The notes under the pieces are model-generated. The model was not told where the DNA came from. It searched no databases and was given only the letters and a program-made list of their open reading frames with translations. From Flavisolibacter sp. (GTDB lineage Bacteria > Bacteroidota > Bacteroidia > Chitinophagales > Chitinophagaceae), in NCBI GenBank assembly GCA_028288675.1, contig JAQBNG010000085.1:1-55928 (forward strand): DNA of 55,928 nt. Reading direction: 5' to 3'. Positions 9,605 through 18,370 of the stretch are shown piece after piece; within the stretch, counting starts at the first letter, position 1; every line of letters begins with the position of its first letter. The position numbers and the translations under genes were made by a program.

Positions 9605-9664
9605 AAGTCAATAAAGTAAAAAAGCCTGTTTCATCTGAAACAGGCTTTTTTACTTTATTGACTT
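9605..9664. terminator. Bidirectional intrinsic terminator, perfect 29-bp arms
   Basis: Two perfectly complementary 29-nt arms separated by TC (in practice a slightly larger loop), with core AAAAAAGCCTGTTTCA / TGAAACAGGCTTTTTT. A-tracts on one side and T-tracts on the other serve glnN (+) and the convergent barrel gene (-). Confidence 0.93.
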
Positions 9665-9695
9665 GTTGAAGCAAGGTGAAAGCTTCTGGTATTAT

Positions 9696-10286
9696 TTATA
9701 ATTTTATAGCAGCCATAATTTGAACGCCCTGATTTTTTAATTCAGTACTTCCTGCAGCAGCAATATTATTTAAGCCATAAATATAGCGGGCAGTTAAACC
9801 AAAGCAGTGTGATGGCCAAAGTTCAAAGCCGGCCGTTGCGTTAAAACTATTTTCCCTGTAGTTATCTGTGACCTTAGTAAACTGGTTGCTGCTGCTTTTT
9901 GTTTTTGCCTGGATGAGTACATCTATCTGCGGGCCAACGACAACAGCAAACTTATTTTTTACCTGGAACTTAGCTAACACAGGAAGAGAAAAATAATTCA
10001 AACGCAAGCTGCTTTCGCTATTAGGTGCAATATTTTTTCCTCCCATTGAGGAATATAAAAACTCTGGCTGAATGCTAAATTTGTTGCCGGCTTTGATAGT
10101 GAAAAATACGCCTGTCGCTAAACCGGTTTTCCAATCACTGTCAGCACCGTTTTCCATACGAATGTTGGAAATATTCAAACCCGTTTTAATTCCCCAGTTA
10201 GGCTTTTTCTTCGTCACGCTGTTTTGAGCTTGAACTGTTGTAGCTACTAAAGCTGTCATCAAAATAAAAAAAGAAATTTTCTTCAT
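9696..10286 (-). CDS. PorT-family outer-membrane beta-barrel protein
   Basis: A 196-residue protein with an N-terminal signal peptide (MKKISFFILMTALVATTVQAQ) and alternating beta-strand pattern typical of the Bacteroidota OMP_b-brl_2 / PorT-like family. Recognisable strands are WGIKTGLNISNI, IQPEFLYSSMGGKN, FAVVVGPQIDVLI and a C-terminal strand VQIMAAIKL. It should form a small eight-stranded barrel in the outer membrane. A TTACTTTGC box on the minus strand, about 20 nt before the ATG, with upstream TTGTTG resembles a Bacteroidota promoter with one mismatch. It is monocistronic. Function beyond barrel formation is unknown. Confidence 0.85.
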   Translation of the reverse strand: MKKISFFILMTALVATTVQAQNSVTKKKPNWGIKTGLNISNIRMENGADSDWKTGLATGVFFTIKAGNKFSIQPEFLYSSMGGKNIAPNSESSLRLNYFSLPVLAKFQVKNKFAVVVGPQIDVLIQAKTKSSSNQFTKVTDNYRENSFNATAGFELWPSHCFGLTARYIYGLNNIAAAGSTELKNQGVQIMAAIKL

Positions 10287-10369
10287 AGCAGTTTATTATG
10301 GCAGCAAAGTAATGATAAAATGGAAACAACAAATTTTTTAGTCAATGTTCGTAAAGGATTTTCTTGGGC

Positions 10370-11362
10370 CTAATGCCAAAGGTTGGTCCAGTACTGGAGA
10401 TAGAAAATATAACCGCTAATGATAAAGAAAAATATATTAGGCATCCATCTTTTCTCGGGATAATAATACATGCTGGCATGAAAGCCGGCAAAGGGTGCTG
10501 CTAACAATATCCAGTTGCTAAAAGAGGAATTGCTATTTATAAACGGGACAAAAAAAGCTAAAAGCAAGTATAATAATAAAACACTCCAGGCCTTCCGTAC
10601 CTGTATAAGCATTTTATGTAAATAGGTTTGTATAAAATAGCCGCCAATTAAAAAAGGAATAGCTAAAAACAATGTACTTACTGCTAACCAGATGCTGCTT
10701 TTTACATCAGGCACTCTTACCGATATATGCGGAAAAAAAGCGGCAAAGCTTAGCTTATCAGTCAAAAAAAGCCAGGCGCCCAAAAAATAGTAAGGTGTTA
10801 AGCATCCCATTAAAAAAAGAAACACCTCGTTTAGCCGGAAGGGCTTTATAATTATCAGCCCTAATAAAATGCATATAATAAATGAGGCGGAAGGGAAATA
10901 GATGTAAGAACTGATGCCGAGCAAGAGGCCGATATTAAAAATTTGCCCACGGGCATTAGCTAGATTGTACAAGCGAAAAAGCTTAATGAAAATCCAAATA
11001 ATAAGGGTGGTGGCAACTAATGGCGATGATAAATAATTCCATTCGGGTAAGAGGGTGGTAATGAGCAAATACGCCATGGCAGGCAGGTAGGTTTGCTTTG
11101 TGATCAGCCTGAATTCATTAACCAGGTAATTGATCATCAGCGCCTGAACATAGAGAAGTAAGAAGGAAATAAGCGAACAAGTAAAGGCATTGTTGGTTCC
11201 CAGGGAATTAATGCCATTAAGCAGCCAGTGATAATAATCTTCGTCGTTTTGCGTAGCTGTTATTTGCTTTGGATACAGGAACAATGGCATTTTAAGCAGC
11301 AAGCCAAAGATGAGGAGCACAATAATATTGCCCGGTGATTTTTGTCGGAACATGGATACCAC
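10370..11362 (-). CDS. DUF6427-like polytopic membrane protein
   Basis: A 330-residue integral membrane protein with about nine to ten hydrophobic segments. The N-terminus MFRQKSPGNIIVLLIFGLL (ATG three codons after the annotated start) and the early motif in QNDEDYYHWLLNGINSLG look like the DUF6427 family of Bacteroidota, assigned from memory of the family. It lies 12 nt downstream of the secreted 11375-12901 gene on the same strand, so the two are probably co-transcribed. No catalytic residues can be named. Confidence 0.7.
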   Translation of the reverse strand: MVSMFRQKSPGNIIVLLIFGLLLKMPLFLYPKQITATQNDEDYYHWLLNGINSLGTNNAFTCSLISFLLLYVQALMINYLVNEFRLITKQTYLPAMAYLLITTLLPEWNYLSSPLVATTLIIWIFIKLFRLYNLANARGQIFNIGLLLGISSYIYFPSASFIICILLGLIIIKPFRLNEVFLFLMGCLTPYYFLGAWLFLTDKLSFAAFFPHISVRVPDVKSSIWLAVSTLFLAIPFLIGGYFIQTYLHKMLIQVRKAWSVLLLYLLLAFFVPFINSNSSFSNWILLAAPFAGFHASMYYYPEKRWMPNIFFFIISGYIFYLQYWTNLWH

Positions 11363-11374
11363 AGGGCAATGCTA

Positions 11375-12901
11375 TTAATTAAATTCCACTTTTGCAAAGC
11401 AAATGTTATTGCGGTAAAAGCAAGGCACAACCATTTGATAACTGCTTACCTGCTTTCCATACTTCGGCATAAACTCGTAACCCCTGTCCAAATTTTTTAA
11501 CGTAGGGTTGCGTACAATCTGGCCGTCCGGGGAAAGGGTAAAATCGTTTAGCAATAAAGCTCTTTTCTCATCAATATTAAATACATAATGAATTTGCCCG
11601 CCGGTATTCACGGTCTGGTAGGAAATGCGGTCTTCCGATTCATCATCGAATTGTTCTTTATGAATCACATTATTCCATTCCAGCTTGCCTCCCTTATCAA
11701 ACGACAAAATGGTAATGTTATCAGCATTATACCGAACATTGGAACGGTTGTTAAAACGGTCGCGGTAATACCAGGAGTTGTAATAAGGTGAGTAGGAACT
11801 ATAATAATCGTAGCGGGGATAAGGCATGCCGTATAAATAGTTAAAGCGGTTCCATTGGTTGCCCCGTGAAGTACTGTAATACGATTCGGTATTAATAACG
11901 AACCCGCCATCCCGCTTGATAATAACGTTGCGGATAAAGTAGTCATTAAAAGCTGTTTTTACATTAGTGCCGCTGCCTTTAGCTTCCTTGCGCAGTTCCT
12001 CGCTCAGCGTTACCGAGTTTTGTAGGACCGGTTGCTTTGTGCCTTTATCCCACACATAAAAGTAGAAGCCTTCAATATCGCCCCGCTTTTTGGCGTAATA
12101 GAAGGACGTGAGAAAGTACCGCTTATTTATGTTGTCCACTTTGATATGCAATTCGTCAAGTAAGATCTTTTCGGGCTGCGCGGCTATAGCGATAAGAGAA
12201 TCCGATTGAGCTGCTTTAAAAAAAAGTGAAGTGTTTAAAATTGTTTCGTTGTTATTACGGGTGGCCTTGGTGAAAATAAGATCACCTTCATTGTCTACAT
12301 TAAATTGATCCAGGTAGTCTTTGTTTTCTTCCATATTCATTAACAGGCCGGAACGCTTCTGTAGCGTTAAGCTATTGTCGAAAAGCATTGTGGTAACTAT
12401 ATACCTTTCTTTATTTTTTGTGTTGATTTTAAAAAGCATCAGCTTCGATTTGTCCTCGCTGGTGATAGCTGTGTAAATTTTATTATTCCCTGCAAAGCCA
12501 ATATGAGAAGTATCTAACGAAATGACTTCCGAAATGCGCTTGCCGTTGCCATCCACTTTAACGGCGTCACAATAAACCACTTTTTTCTTTTGGTACTGGT
12601 AAATGAGGTAAGTAAAATCATTGTAAGGAAAAAAGTCAATATTGATCAGGCGGTCGTTGTCAATATACTCTTGCTCCTCTTTAGCTATTTGTTCCATCTC
12701 GTTATTAAAAACAGAGATGTAGTTTTTATTCCGTGTGTTTTTATACACCAAAAAATTACCCGATACTTTGCCAATCACTTCAAACCTCATGCGGCGGGAG
12801 TCATCGTCATCCACCTCGGAGTAAACTATTTTTTGCGCAAGGGCAGTTAATGAAGAAAAGCAAAGTATAGCGAATAGCAGGAAATAACGTGATTGCTTCA
12901 T
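11375..12901 (-). CDS. Secreted Bacteroidota-specific protein of unknown function
   Basis: A protein of 508 residues from my preferred ATG at 12901 (MKQSRYFLLFAILCFSSL, a signal peptide ending near ALAQ). The longer frame starting at 12979 adds residues that do not look like a signal sequence. The mature part alternates short beta strands, with phrases such as YISVFNNEMEQIAKE and IDFFPYNDFTYLIYQYQKK that suggest propeller-like repeats. A Tyr/Asn/Arg-rich low-complexity segment sits around the middle (YGMPYPRYDYYSSYSPYY). It probably forms a transcription unit with the DUF6427-like gene. Likely periplasmic or outer-membrane associated. I do not recognise a named family. Confidence 0.75.
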   Translation of the reverse strand: MKQSRYFLLFAILCFSSLTALAQKIVYSEVDDDDSRRMRFEVIGKVSGNFLVYKNTRNKNYISVFNNEMEQIAKEEQEYIDNDRLINIDFFPYNDFTYLIYQYQKKKVVYCDAVKVDGNGKRISEVISLDTSHIGFAGNNKIYTAITSEDKSKLMLFKINTKNKERYIVTTMLFDNSLTLQKRSGLLMNMEENKDYLDQFNVDNEGDLIFTKATRNNNETILNTSLFFKAAQSDSLIAIAAQPEKILLDELHIKVDNINKRYFLTSFYYAKKRGDIEGFYFYVWDKGTKQPVLQNSVTLSEELRKEAKGSGTNVKTAFNDYFIRNVIIKRDGGFVINTESYYSTSRGNQWNRFNYLYGMPYPRYDYYSSYSPYYNSWYYRDRFNNRSNVRYNADNITILSFDKGGKLEWNNVIHKEQFDDESEDRISYQTVNTGGQIHYVFNIDEKRALLLNDFTLSPDGQIVRNPTLKNLDRGYEFMPKYGKQVSSYQMVVPCFYRNNICFAKVEFN

Positions 12902-13054
12902 TGAAGACATTGTATTTATAGCATTAAAATTAAGTGATGTTACTGTTATATAGACGTTTAAAAAGGGTTTTGGCTGCATGATGCAGGCGACTTCCGGGGT
13001 TAACTTACAAAGACAGATTTCCGTTGGATTTCTTTTAACATTCGTTTTAACCTA

Positions 13055-13062
13055 TACCTTTG
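13055..13062 (+). promoter_or_regulatory. Candidate kup -7 promoter box
   Basis: TACCTTTG, exact TAnnTTTG, followed by CCC, 27 nt before the GTG start of kup. No -33 TTG at the usual distance was found. Confidence 0.6.
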
Positions 13063-13089
13063 CCCACTGCCATTTAAAACAGGCCCTAA

Positions 13090-15060
13090 GTGAGAATACC
13101 TTTAAATAGAGTTACCGGCGCAGGATTATTAATTGCCCTTGGAATTATTTACGGCGATATTGGTACTTCCCCTCTTTATGTTTTCAATGCTATTATTAGT
13201 AACCGCCTGGTAGATGATAACCTCATCATAGGCAGCCTTTCCTGTATCATCTGGACCATTACCCTTCAAACTACCATAAAGTATGTATGGCTTGTATTAC
13301 GGGCCGACAATAAAGGAGAAGGAGGTGTATTTGCTTTATATGCATTAGTGCGAAGGCAAAGAAAATGGTTGGTTGTGCCAGCTATGCTTGGGGGGGCAGC
13401 TCTTCTTGCTGATGGGATAATTACTCCGCCTATCTCTGTTACATCAGCGATAGAAGGCTTGAAAGAGATTTCTTTTTTTAGCAATATTGAGAAGTATGTT
13501 GTTTACATCGTGCTTGTGATATTGGCTATGTTCTTTTTTCTCCAGCAATTCGGCACAGCTTCCATCGGAAAGTTTTTCGGCCCGGTTATGTTCATTTGGT
13601 TTTCTATGCTGGCTGTGCTTGGAATCATTCATATCTCCGATGATTTCAACATTCTAAAAGCTTTTAGTCCTCACTATGCTGTTCAGTTTGTGAGTACTTA
13701 CCCCGAAGCTTTATTCTTATTAGGTGCTGTGTTCTTATGCACCACAGGTGCAGAGGCACTTTACAGCGATCTGGGGCACTGCGGCCGTGGCAATATAAGG
13801 GTGTCATGGGTTTTAGTAAAGACCTGCCTTATCTTAAATTATTTGGGACAAGGTGCTTACTTGCTCAAGAACAGGAGCGGCTTAACTATCACAGATGCCG
13901 TTAAAGCTCAATATGGCATTAACGCTTTTTACGACCTGATGCCTGAGTGGTTTATTATCGTCGGCGTTATTATAGCTACAACCGCTGCTGTTATCGCCAG
14001 CCAGGCAATGATAACCGGTTCCTTTACTTTAATCAGTGAAGCCATGCGATTAAACCTGTGGCCAAAATTGAAAATTCGTTACCCATCTGAGGAGAAAGGG
14101 CAATTGTTTATACCTAGCCTTAACCTGATGATGTTTTTAGGATGTGTTGGTGTGGTATTGTATTTCCGCACTTCATCCCGTATGGAGGCAGCCTATGGCT
14201 TAGCTATAATTGTCACTATGTTGTCTACTACCATACTGTTCTCTAATTACATGATTTCTAAAAGAATCAAGAAGGTTTTTGTATGGACATTTCTGTTCTT
14301 CTACATTGTTATTGAATCCTTGTTTTTATATGCCCTGCTGCATAAGTTTACTCACGGCGGTTACATTACGCTTATAATAGGCGGCCTTATGTTTCTGGTG
14401 ATGTATGTCTGGTTCAGGGCACGAAAAATTAAAAACCGCTACGTTGAGTTTGTACGGCTCGATCATTATATTCCTAAAATACAGGAACTAAGCAATGACC
14501 GTTCGGTGCCAAAATATTCGACCCACCTTGTTTATTTAACAAGTGCCGATAATCCAAAGGAGATAGAACATAAGATCATTTATTCCATCTTAAACAGAAA
14601 GCCTAAACGGGCGGACATTTATTGGTTTGTTCATGTAGATACTTTAGACGAACCCTACACGATGGAATACAAGGTTGAGCATATTATTCCTAATGATATT
14701 ATCCGCATTGATTTTAGGTTGGGCTTTAGAGTGGAGCCACGTATTAATCTTTTATTCCGTAAAGTGGTAGAGGACCTGGTAGCCAATAAAGAAGTGAATA
14801 TTATAAGCCGCTACGAAAGTTTAGAGCGGGGCAAAGTAACGGGCGACTTCTCCTTTGTTGTGATGGAAAAATATTTAAGCCAGGATAACGATTTGCCAAT
14901 TAACGAGCGGCTGATAATGAAGTTTCATTTCTGGTTGAAAGAAGCATCGCTGTCTGAAGAAAGAGGTTTTGGTTTAGATGCCAGTACCGTAGTAATTGAA
15001 AAGTTCCCGCTAATTGTTGCACCGGTAACAAACCTGAAGCTAAAGAGGATAGGAGAGTAG
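13090..15060 (+). CDS. kup: Potassium uptake protein, Kup family
   Basis: A 656-residue K+/H+ symporter of the Kup/HAK/KUP family. The start is GTG, and the protein opens with the signature LIALGIIYGDIGTSPLYVF (about residues 15-33). GAEALYSDLGHCGRGNIR around residue 220 is another family hallmark. The first 440 residues hold about 12 membrane segments. The remaining 215 residues form the soluble C-terminal domain seen in family members. It imports potassium using the proton gradient. It stands alone, with an exact -7 box upstream and a 25-bp inverted repeat pair in the downstream region. Confidence 0.95.
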   Translation: MRIPLNRVTGAGLLIALGIIYGDIGTSPLYVFNAIISNRLVDDNLIIGSLSCIIWTITLQTTIKYVWLVLRADNKGEGGVFALYALVRRQRKWLVVPAMLGGAALLADGIITPPISVTSAIEGLKEISFFSNIEKYVVYIVLVILAMFFFLQQFGTASIGKFFGPVMFIWFSMLAVLGIIHISDDFNILKAFSPHYAVQFVSTYPEALFLLGAVFLCTTGAEALYSDLGHCGRGNIRVSWVLVKTCLILNYLGQGAYLLKNRSGLTITDAVKAQYGINAFYDLMPEWFIIVGVIIATTAAVIASQAMITGSFTLISEAMRLNLWPKLKIRYPSEEKGQLFIPSLNLMMFLGCVGVVLYFRTSSRMEAAYGLAIIVTMLSTTILFSNYMISKRIKKVFVWTFLFFYIVIESLFLYALLHKFTHGGYITLIIGGLMFLVMYVWFRARKIKNRYVEFVRLDHYIPKIQELSNDRSVPKYSTHLVYLTSADNPKEIEHKIIYSILNRKPKRADIYWFVHVDTLDEPYTMEYKVEHIIPNDIIRIDFRLGFRVEPRINLLFRKVVEDLVANKEVNIISRYESLERGKVTGDFSFVVMEKYLSQDNDLPINERLIMKFHFWLKEASLSEERGFGLDASTVVIEKFPLIVAPVTNLKLKRIGE

Positions 15061-15070
15061 AGAAAAGTTT

Positions 15071-15095
15071 GGGGTTTGGAGTTTAGGGTTTGGGG
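15071..15095 (+). repeat. Left arm of perfect 25-bp inverted repeat
   Basis: Begins GGGGTTTGGAGTTTAGGG. Exact reverse complement of 15274-15298. Same word family as 5710-5740 and 22990-23016. Confidence 0.9.
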
Positions 15096-15273
15096 GTGTT
15101 TAGTTCAACCATTCCAACTTTTTATAATCAGAACTAAAGCTGCTGATTTTTAGGTTATTCCCTTATCAACAAATAACTGGCCGCTAGGTATCAAAGCGTG
15201 CCTTTTCAGTAAGTTGAAATTCTCCAGATGACAGAGGGCAAACAGAAAAGAATGATCCCTGCATAGCAAGAAA

Positions 15274-15298
15274 CCCCAAACCCTAAACTCCAAACCCC
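15274..15298 (+). repeat. Right arm of perfect 25-bp inverted repeat
   Basis: Begins CCCCAAACCCTAAACTCC. Exact partner of 15071-15095; the pairing extends with one mismatch to 15304. Confidence 0.9.
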
Positions 15299-15385
15299 GA
15301 ACTTATCCTTGTTAACAACTTCTGAAATAACATTTGAATTGTAACTATTGGGAGGTATTTTGCTTTTAATAGGAAACTACCAGCC

Positions 15386-16525
15386 ATGACTAAACTTTAC
15401 TTACTACTGTTTGCTGCATCTATTTTTTTTGCAGGTTGCAAAACCGTCAGCAAATCATACAACAAAGGCGATTATGCCGATGCCGTTGAATTAGGCGTAA
15501 AAAAACTACAGAAAGATCCATCTGATGCAGAAACAAAAGACCTGGTAAAAAGCGCCTATACCTTTGCCGTTAACCAGCACGAAGACGCTATCAGAAACTT
15601 ATCAAACAGCAAAAACGATAACCGTTATGAAGCTATTTTAAGAGAATACAGCAGGCTTCAGGATTTATACAATACGGTTCATCAGTATCCTGCGGTTGTG
15701 CAACTGATCCCGGTAACAGATTATAGCGAGTATGTACAAACCTATCGGGATAAAGTAGCTGACCTGCATTTAGCCAATGCAGAAAGATGGATGGAAGAAG
15801 GTTCAAAACAGGCATTTAAAAATGCATATAATGAATATGGCTACGCCCTGCGTTACCGCGATAATATGGTAATTAAGGTAAAACGTGATGAAGCCTACAA
15901 TGCGGCACTGACAAAAATTTTGGTCGTACCTATTCAAAACTATGCTGGCTATAATTATAGCAGCAGTTACCAGTTGCAGCAGTTTCAGAACGACGTAATG
16001 CGCACACTGGCTAACAACATGAACAATGATTTTGTACGCTTTTATTCCGAATGGGATTTACGCAACAGCAATATAGAACCCGACCAGGTTTTAGAAATGA
16101 ATTTAGGCCGCATCCGCATTGGCCAGCCTTATGACCAACGTACTCAAAGGCAGGTATCGAAAGAAGTGGTAGTCAAAGAAATTGTATATAAACCCGATTC
16201 TGTTGTAAAGCAATACGGAACAGTGAAGGCTACCATTACAAGCACAAAACGAACCTTATTGTCGGAAGGTGAATTATATCTCTCATTGAGAGACCCCAAA
16301 GGAAGAACGCTATGGAATGACCGTTTTAACGGACAGCACAAATGGCAAACAGAGTTTGCTACATACACCGGTGATGAAAGGGCATTAAGCGAAAGCGATA
16401 AAACCTTGCTTAACAAAAGCACTAACTATAATGCGCCCCGTGAAGAGGAGATCATGGAAGAATTATACCGGCAAATTCAGTCAGACTTATCATATCGTTT
16501 ACGAAATTATTTCAGCCGGTTTTAA
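15386..16525 (+). CDS. Envelope lipoprotein with TPR-like N-terminus
   Basis: A 379-residue protein with a lipoprotein signal MTKLYLLLFAASIFFAGC (lipidated Cys18). The following segment SKSYNKGDYADAVELGVKKL and KDPSDAETKDLVKSAYTFAV look like degenerate tetratricopeptide helices, so it may be a protein-interaction module. The C-terminal half is beta-rich and contains VLEMNLGRIRIGQPYDQRTQR. It should be anchored in the outer or inner membrane facing the periplasm. The family is not recognised beyond Bacteroidota lipoproteins of this layout. It is monocistronic and ends in an intrinsic terminator. Confidence 0.82.
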   Translation: MTKLYLLLFAASIFFAGCKTVSKSYNKGDYADAVELGVKKLQKDPSDAETKDLVKSAYTFAVNQHEDAIRNLSNSKNDNRYEAILREYSRLQDLYNTVHQYPAVVQLIPVTDYSEYVQTYRDKVADLHLANAERWMEEGSKQAFKNAYNEYGYALRYRDNMVIKVKRDEAYNAALTKILVVPIQNYAGYNYSSSYQLQQFQNDVMRTLANNMNNDFVRFYSEWDLRNSNIEPDQVLEMNLGRIRIGQPYDQRTQRQVSKEVVVKEIVYKPDSVVKQYGTVKATITSTKRTLLSEGELYLSLRDPKGRTLWNDRFNGQHKWQTEFATYTGDERALSESDKTLLNKSTNYNAPREEEIMEELYRQIQSDLSYRLRNYFSRF

Positions 16526-16552
16526 TATAGCATTAGCTAATTAAAGTGTTGT

Positions 16553-16586
16553 AGATCCCTCGCTTTGTGCAAGGGATCTTTACTTA
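16553..16586 (+). terminator. Intrinsic terminator after lipoprotein gene
   Basis: AGATCCCT (16553-16560) pairs with AGGGATCT (16572-16579) across an 11-nt loop, followed by TTACTT. Confidence 0.7.
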
Positions 16587-16663
16587 GAGGTAGAATGGTT
16601 ACGTATCATTAACTCAAATCATCAGTTGGAGTAATTTAAATAAATGCCGTGAAGATTAATTCT

Positions 16664-17170
16664 TTATTGCGCTACAAACGCCCAACCATTGCCAGTGGTT
16701 TTTTTAGTAAAAAGTTCTGCTACATAAGAAATAGGTAATCCATAAACGATAGCAAACGCTGAAGCGAATGCAGGAATAAAAGCCACATACCCCATTGGAG
16801 AACTTAACACGGAACCCTTTGAAGCTATAATAAACACACCAGTCAATGCCACGCCGGCGGCAGCGGCATACAACATTGTTTTACGGGACTTACGGCTAAG
16901 CTTTACAACAGACCGTATATGGTTCATTGGTACAAAATGTAACCCTGTATCAGTTTTATTGAAGGATAAAAGATAAAGGCCGTTTTCTACCGCTTTAAAA
17001 AGATAGCCCCTGATCTTTTTTAAAGAATCGCCTTGCAATTTTATCCGTAAAGGACTTCCAATTGAATAGTAGATCTCTCGGGAGCCTTTCTTTGCTATAA
17101 GGTTATAACCTTGTGCATAAAGCATTTGAAAAAATAATAAAAGTCCTAATGTCATCAGGAAATTCTTCAC
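16664..17170 (-). CDS. Hypothetical exported/membrane protein
   Basis: A 168-residue protein with an N-terminal signal-like segment (MTLGLLLFFQMLYAQ). A beta-rich region follows (REIYYSIGSPLRIKL, FVPMNHIRSVVKL), then two hydrophobic helices near residues 100-115 and 125-150. The start is a GTG overlapping the stop of the LD-carboxypeptidase gene by 4 nt (GTGA), so the two are translationally coupled; an ATG five codons in is the alternative. The coupling suggests a cell-wall or membrane context but gives no mechanism. Not recognised. Confidence 0.7.
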   Translation of the reverse strand: MKNFLMTLGLLLFFQMLYAQGYNLIAKKGSREIYYSIGSPLRIKLQGDSLKKIRGYLFKAVENGLYLLSFNKTDTGLHFVPMNHIRSVVKLSRKSRKTMLYAAAAGVALTGVFIIASKGSVLSSPMGYVAFIPAFASAFAIVYGLPISYVAELFTKKTTGNGWAFVAQ

Positions 17171-18078
17171 GCTTCTTCTTGTAGGGTTACTACATTCTGT
17201 TCAACTGCCAGGTTATATTTTACACCAACTTTCAAGGCATAATTTTCTTTTCCGTGGCTTACCGGGAAGCCAAAACAAACAGGATAGCCATAGTCTTTTA
17301 CCTGTTCGTAAATAATTTCGTAAACTGCTTTCCCAAATGGTCGCTCCGTGTCTTTACTATCGGTAAAGCCCCCAACTATAAGGCCTGCCAGTTTATCCAG
17401 TTTGCCGGCCCGTTTCAGTTGCACCATCAGCCGGTCAACGTTATATAAATACTCACCAACATCTTCTAAAAAAAGAATTTTATTTTTTGTTTTAATGTCA
17501 GAGTCTGTACCAATAAGATGCGCCAACAAGCAAAGATTTCCGCCTACCAATTCGCCTTTTACAGAACCTTCTCTATTAAAGTGGTGTCGGCTACACTGGT
17601 ACTGTGCCCGTTCGCCCTCAAGGGCTTTCTTTATAGATTGAATATAAGGGCTGTTAAACTCCCCATCGTTAAATGCAGCGGCCATCGGTGCATGTAAAGA
17701 AGCAATCCTGTAATTACAGTTCAGGTGGGAGTGCAGCACGGTAATATCGCTAAAGCCAATGATCCATTTAGGATGCTTCTCCAGTTGTTTAAAATTCAGC
17801 TTGTCAATAATACGACTGATGCCATAACCGCCTCTTGCACATAAAATAGCTTTAATGTTCTTATCGTCCATCATTCGTTGTAAGTCGTCAAGCCGTTCCT
17901 CATCGGTGCCTGAAAAATAGTTTTGAGATTCGCTGTGTGTTGTGCTTCCCATTTCTACGGTATAGCCCCAGGCGTCAAGGGTTTCTATACAGGTTTGCAT
18001 ATTTTCTATTGGCATAAAGCCGGCAGGCGCAACAATGCCGATGGTATCGCCTTTTTGTAAGTAGGGTGGAATTTTCAT
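17167..18078 (-). CDS. LD-carboxypeptidase (peptidase family S66)
   Basis: A 303-residue serine peptidase of family S66, which includes LdcA (removes the terminal D-Ala from murein tetrapeptides in peptidoglycan recycling) and MccF. The Ser-Glu-His triad is visible: Ser110 in WIIGFSDITVLHSHL, Glu205 in ILFLEDVGEYLYNVDRL and His275 in FPVSHGKENYALKVG. CARGGYGISRIID is the usual oxyanion-side motif. The LdcA role is the more likely for a chromosomal housekeeping copy, but MccF-like amide cleavage cannot be excluded. No signal peptide, so cytoplasmic. Translationally coupled to the downstream small membrane protein gene. Confidence 0.9.
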   Translation of the reverse strand: MKIPPYLQKGDTIGIVAPAGFMPIENMQTCIETLDAWGYTVEMGSTTHSESQNYFSGTDEERLDDLQRMMDDKNIKAILCARGGYGISRIIDKLNFKQLEKHPKWIIGFSDITVLHSHLNCNYRIASLHAPMAAAFNDGEFNSPYIQSIKKALEGERAQYQCSRHHFNREGSVKGELVGGNLCLLAHLIGTDSDIKTKNKILFLEDVGEYLYNVDRLMVQLKRAGKLDKLAGLIVGGFTDSKDTERPFGKAVYEIIYEQVKDYGYPVCFGFPVSHGKENYALKVGVKYNLAVEQNVVTLQEEA

Positions 18079-18144
18079 ATATCAAAATTGTGTTGCAAAA
18101 TACTCCTTGTCGCAGCATTTAAAAAAGGTTATACGGTTTAACTC

Positions 18145-18152
18145 TATTTTTG
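18145..18152 (+). promoter_or_regulatory. Candidate metG -7 promoter box
   Basis: TATTTTTG, exact TAnnTTTG, 218 nt before the metG ATG. If used, metG has a leader of about 210 nt carrying a GTACAAG-family repeat and a small hairpin (CACAGGGA 18322-18329 with TCTCTGTG 18350-18357, one mismatch). Confidence 0.4.
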
Positions 18153-18242
18153 ATGCCCGTAAAACAATTTTATTGAATAAATTTTATGGTTCCGGCAATA
18201 GTGCTACAATTAAGCTTTTCGGGAGTTTATACTGAGAGCAGC

Positions 18243-18266
18243 CGAAGCATCGCACTCTTGTACGCC
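18243..18266 (-). repeat. Intergenic repeat copy 2 (GTACAAG family)
   Basis: Minus strand GGCGTACAAGAGTGCGATGC. Shares CGTACAAGAGTG with 23168-23179. Located in the metG leader region. Confidence 0.6.
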
Positions 18267-18370
18267 TTATAATTCTATTCGGTAAATAAAGTACAGAAGA
18301 CAGCAGGATAACATAGAGTTCCACAGGGAAACAATTTATTCTCAGTAGGTCTCTGTGAAAAAAACAAAAC

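Larger units (their letters stand above)
15061..15385. other. 325-nt gene-free region flanked by a perfect inverted repeat
   Basis: No ORF of note. Two 25-nt arms, exact reverse complements, occupy 15071-15095 and 15274-15298. The 178 nt between them match nothing I recognise. TATCCTTG at 15304-15311, a one-mismatch -7 box, immediately follows the right arm and may drive the lipoprotein gene. Confidence 0.7.

Noticed and set aside
11665-11946. Minus-strand 93-residue Thr-rich frame
   Set aside because: Alternative frame of the Tyr/Asn-rich part of the secreted 11375-12901 protein on the same strand; no start context.
15071-15298. Insertion sequence or MITE with 25-bp terminal repeats
   Set aside because: The interior has no transposase and shares nothing with the two other paired regions, and no target duplication is evident; kept as a repeat pair instead.
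18079-18370. Possible T-box or SAM riboswitch in the metG leader
   Set aside because: No T-box sequence, specifier loop or SAM aptamer could be seen; only a repeat copy and a weak hairpin.
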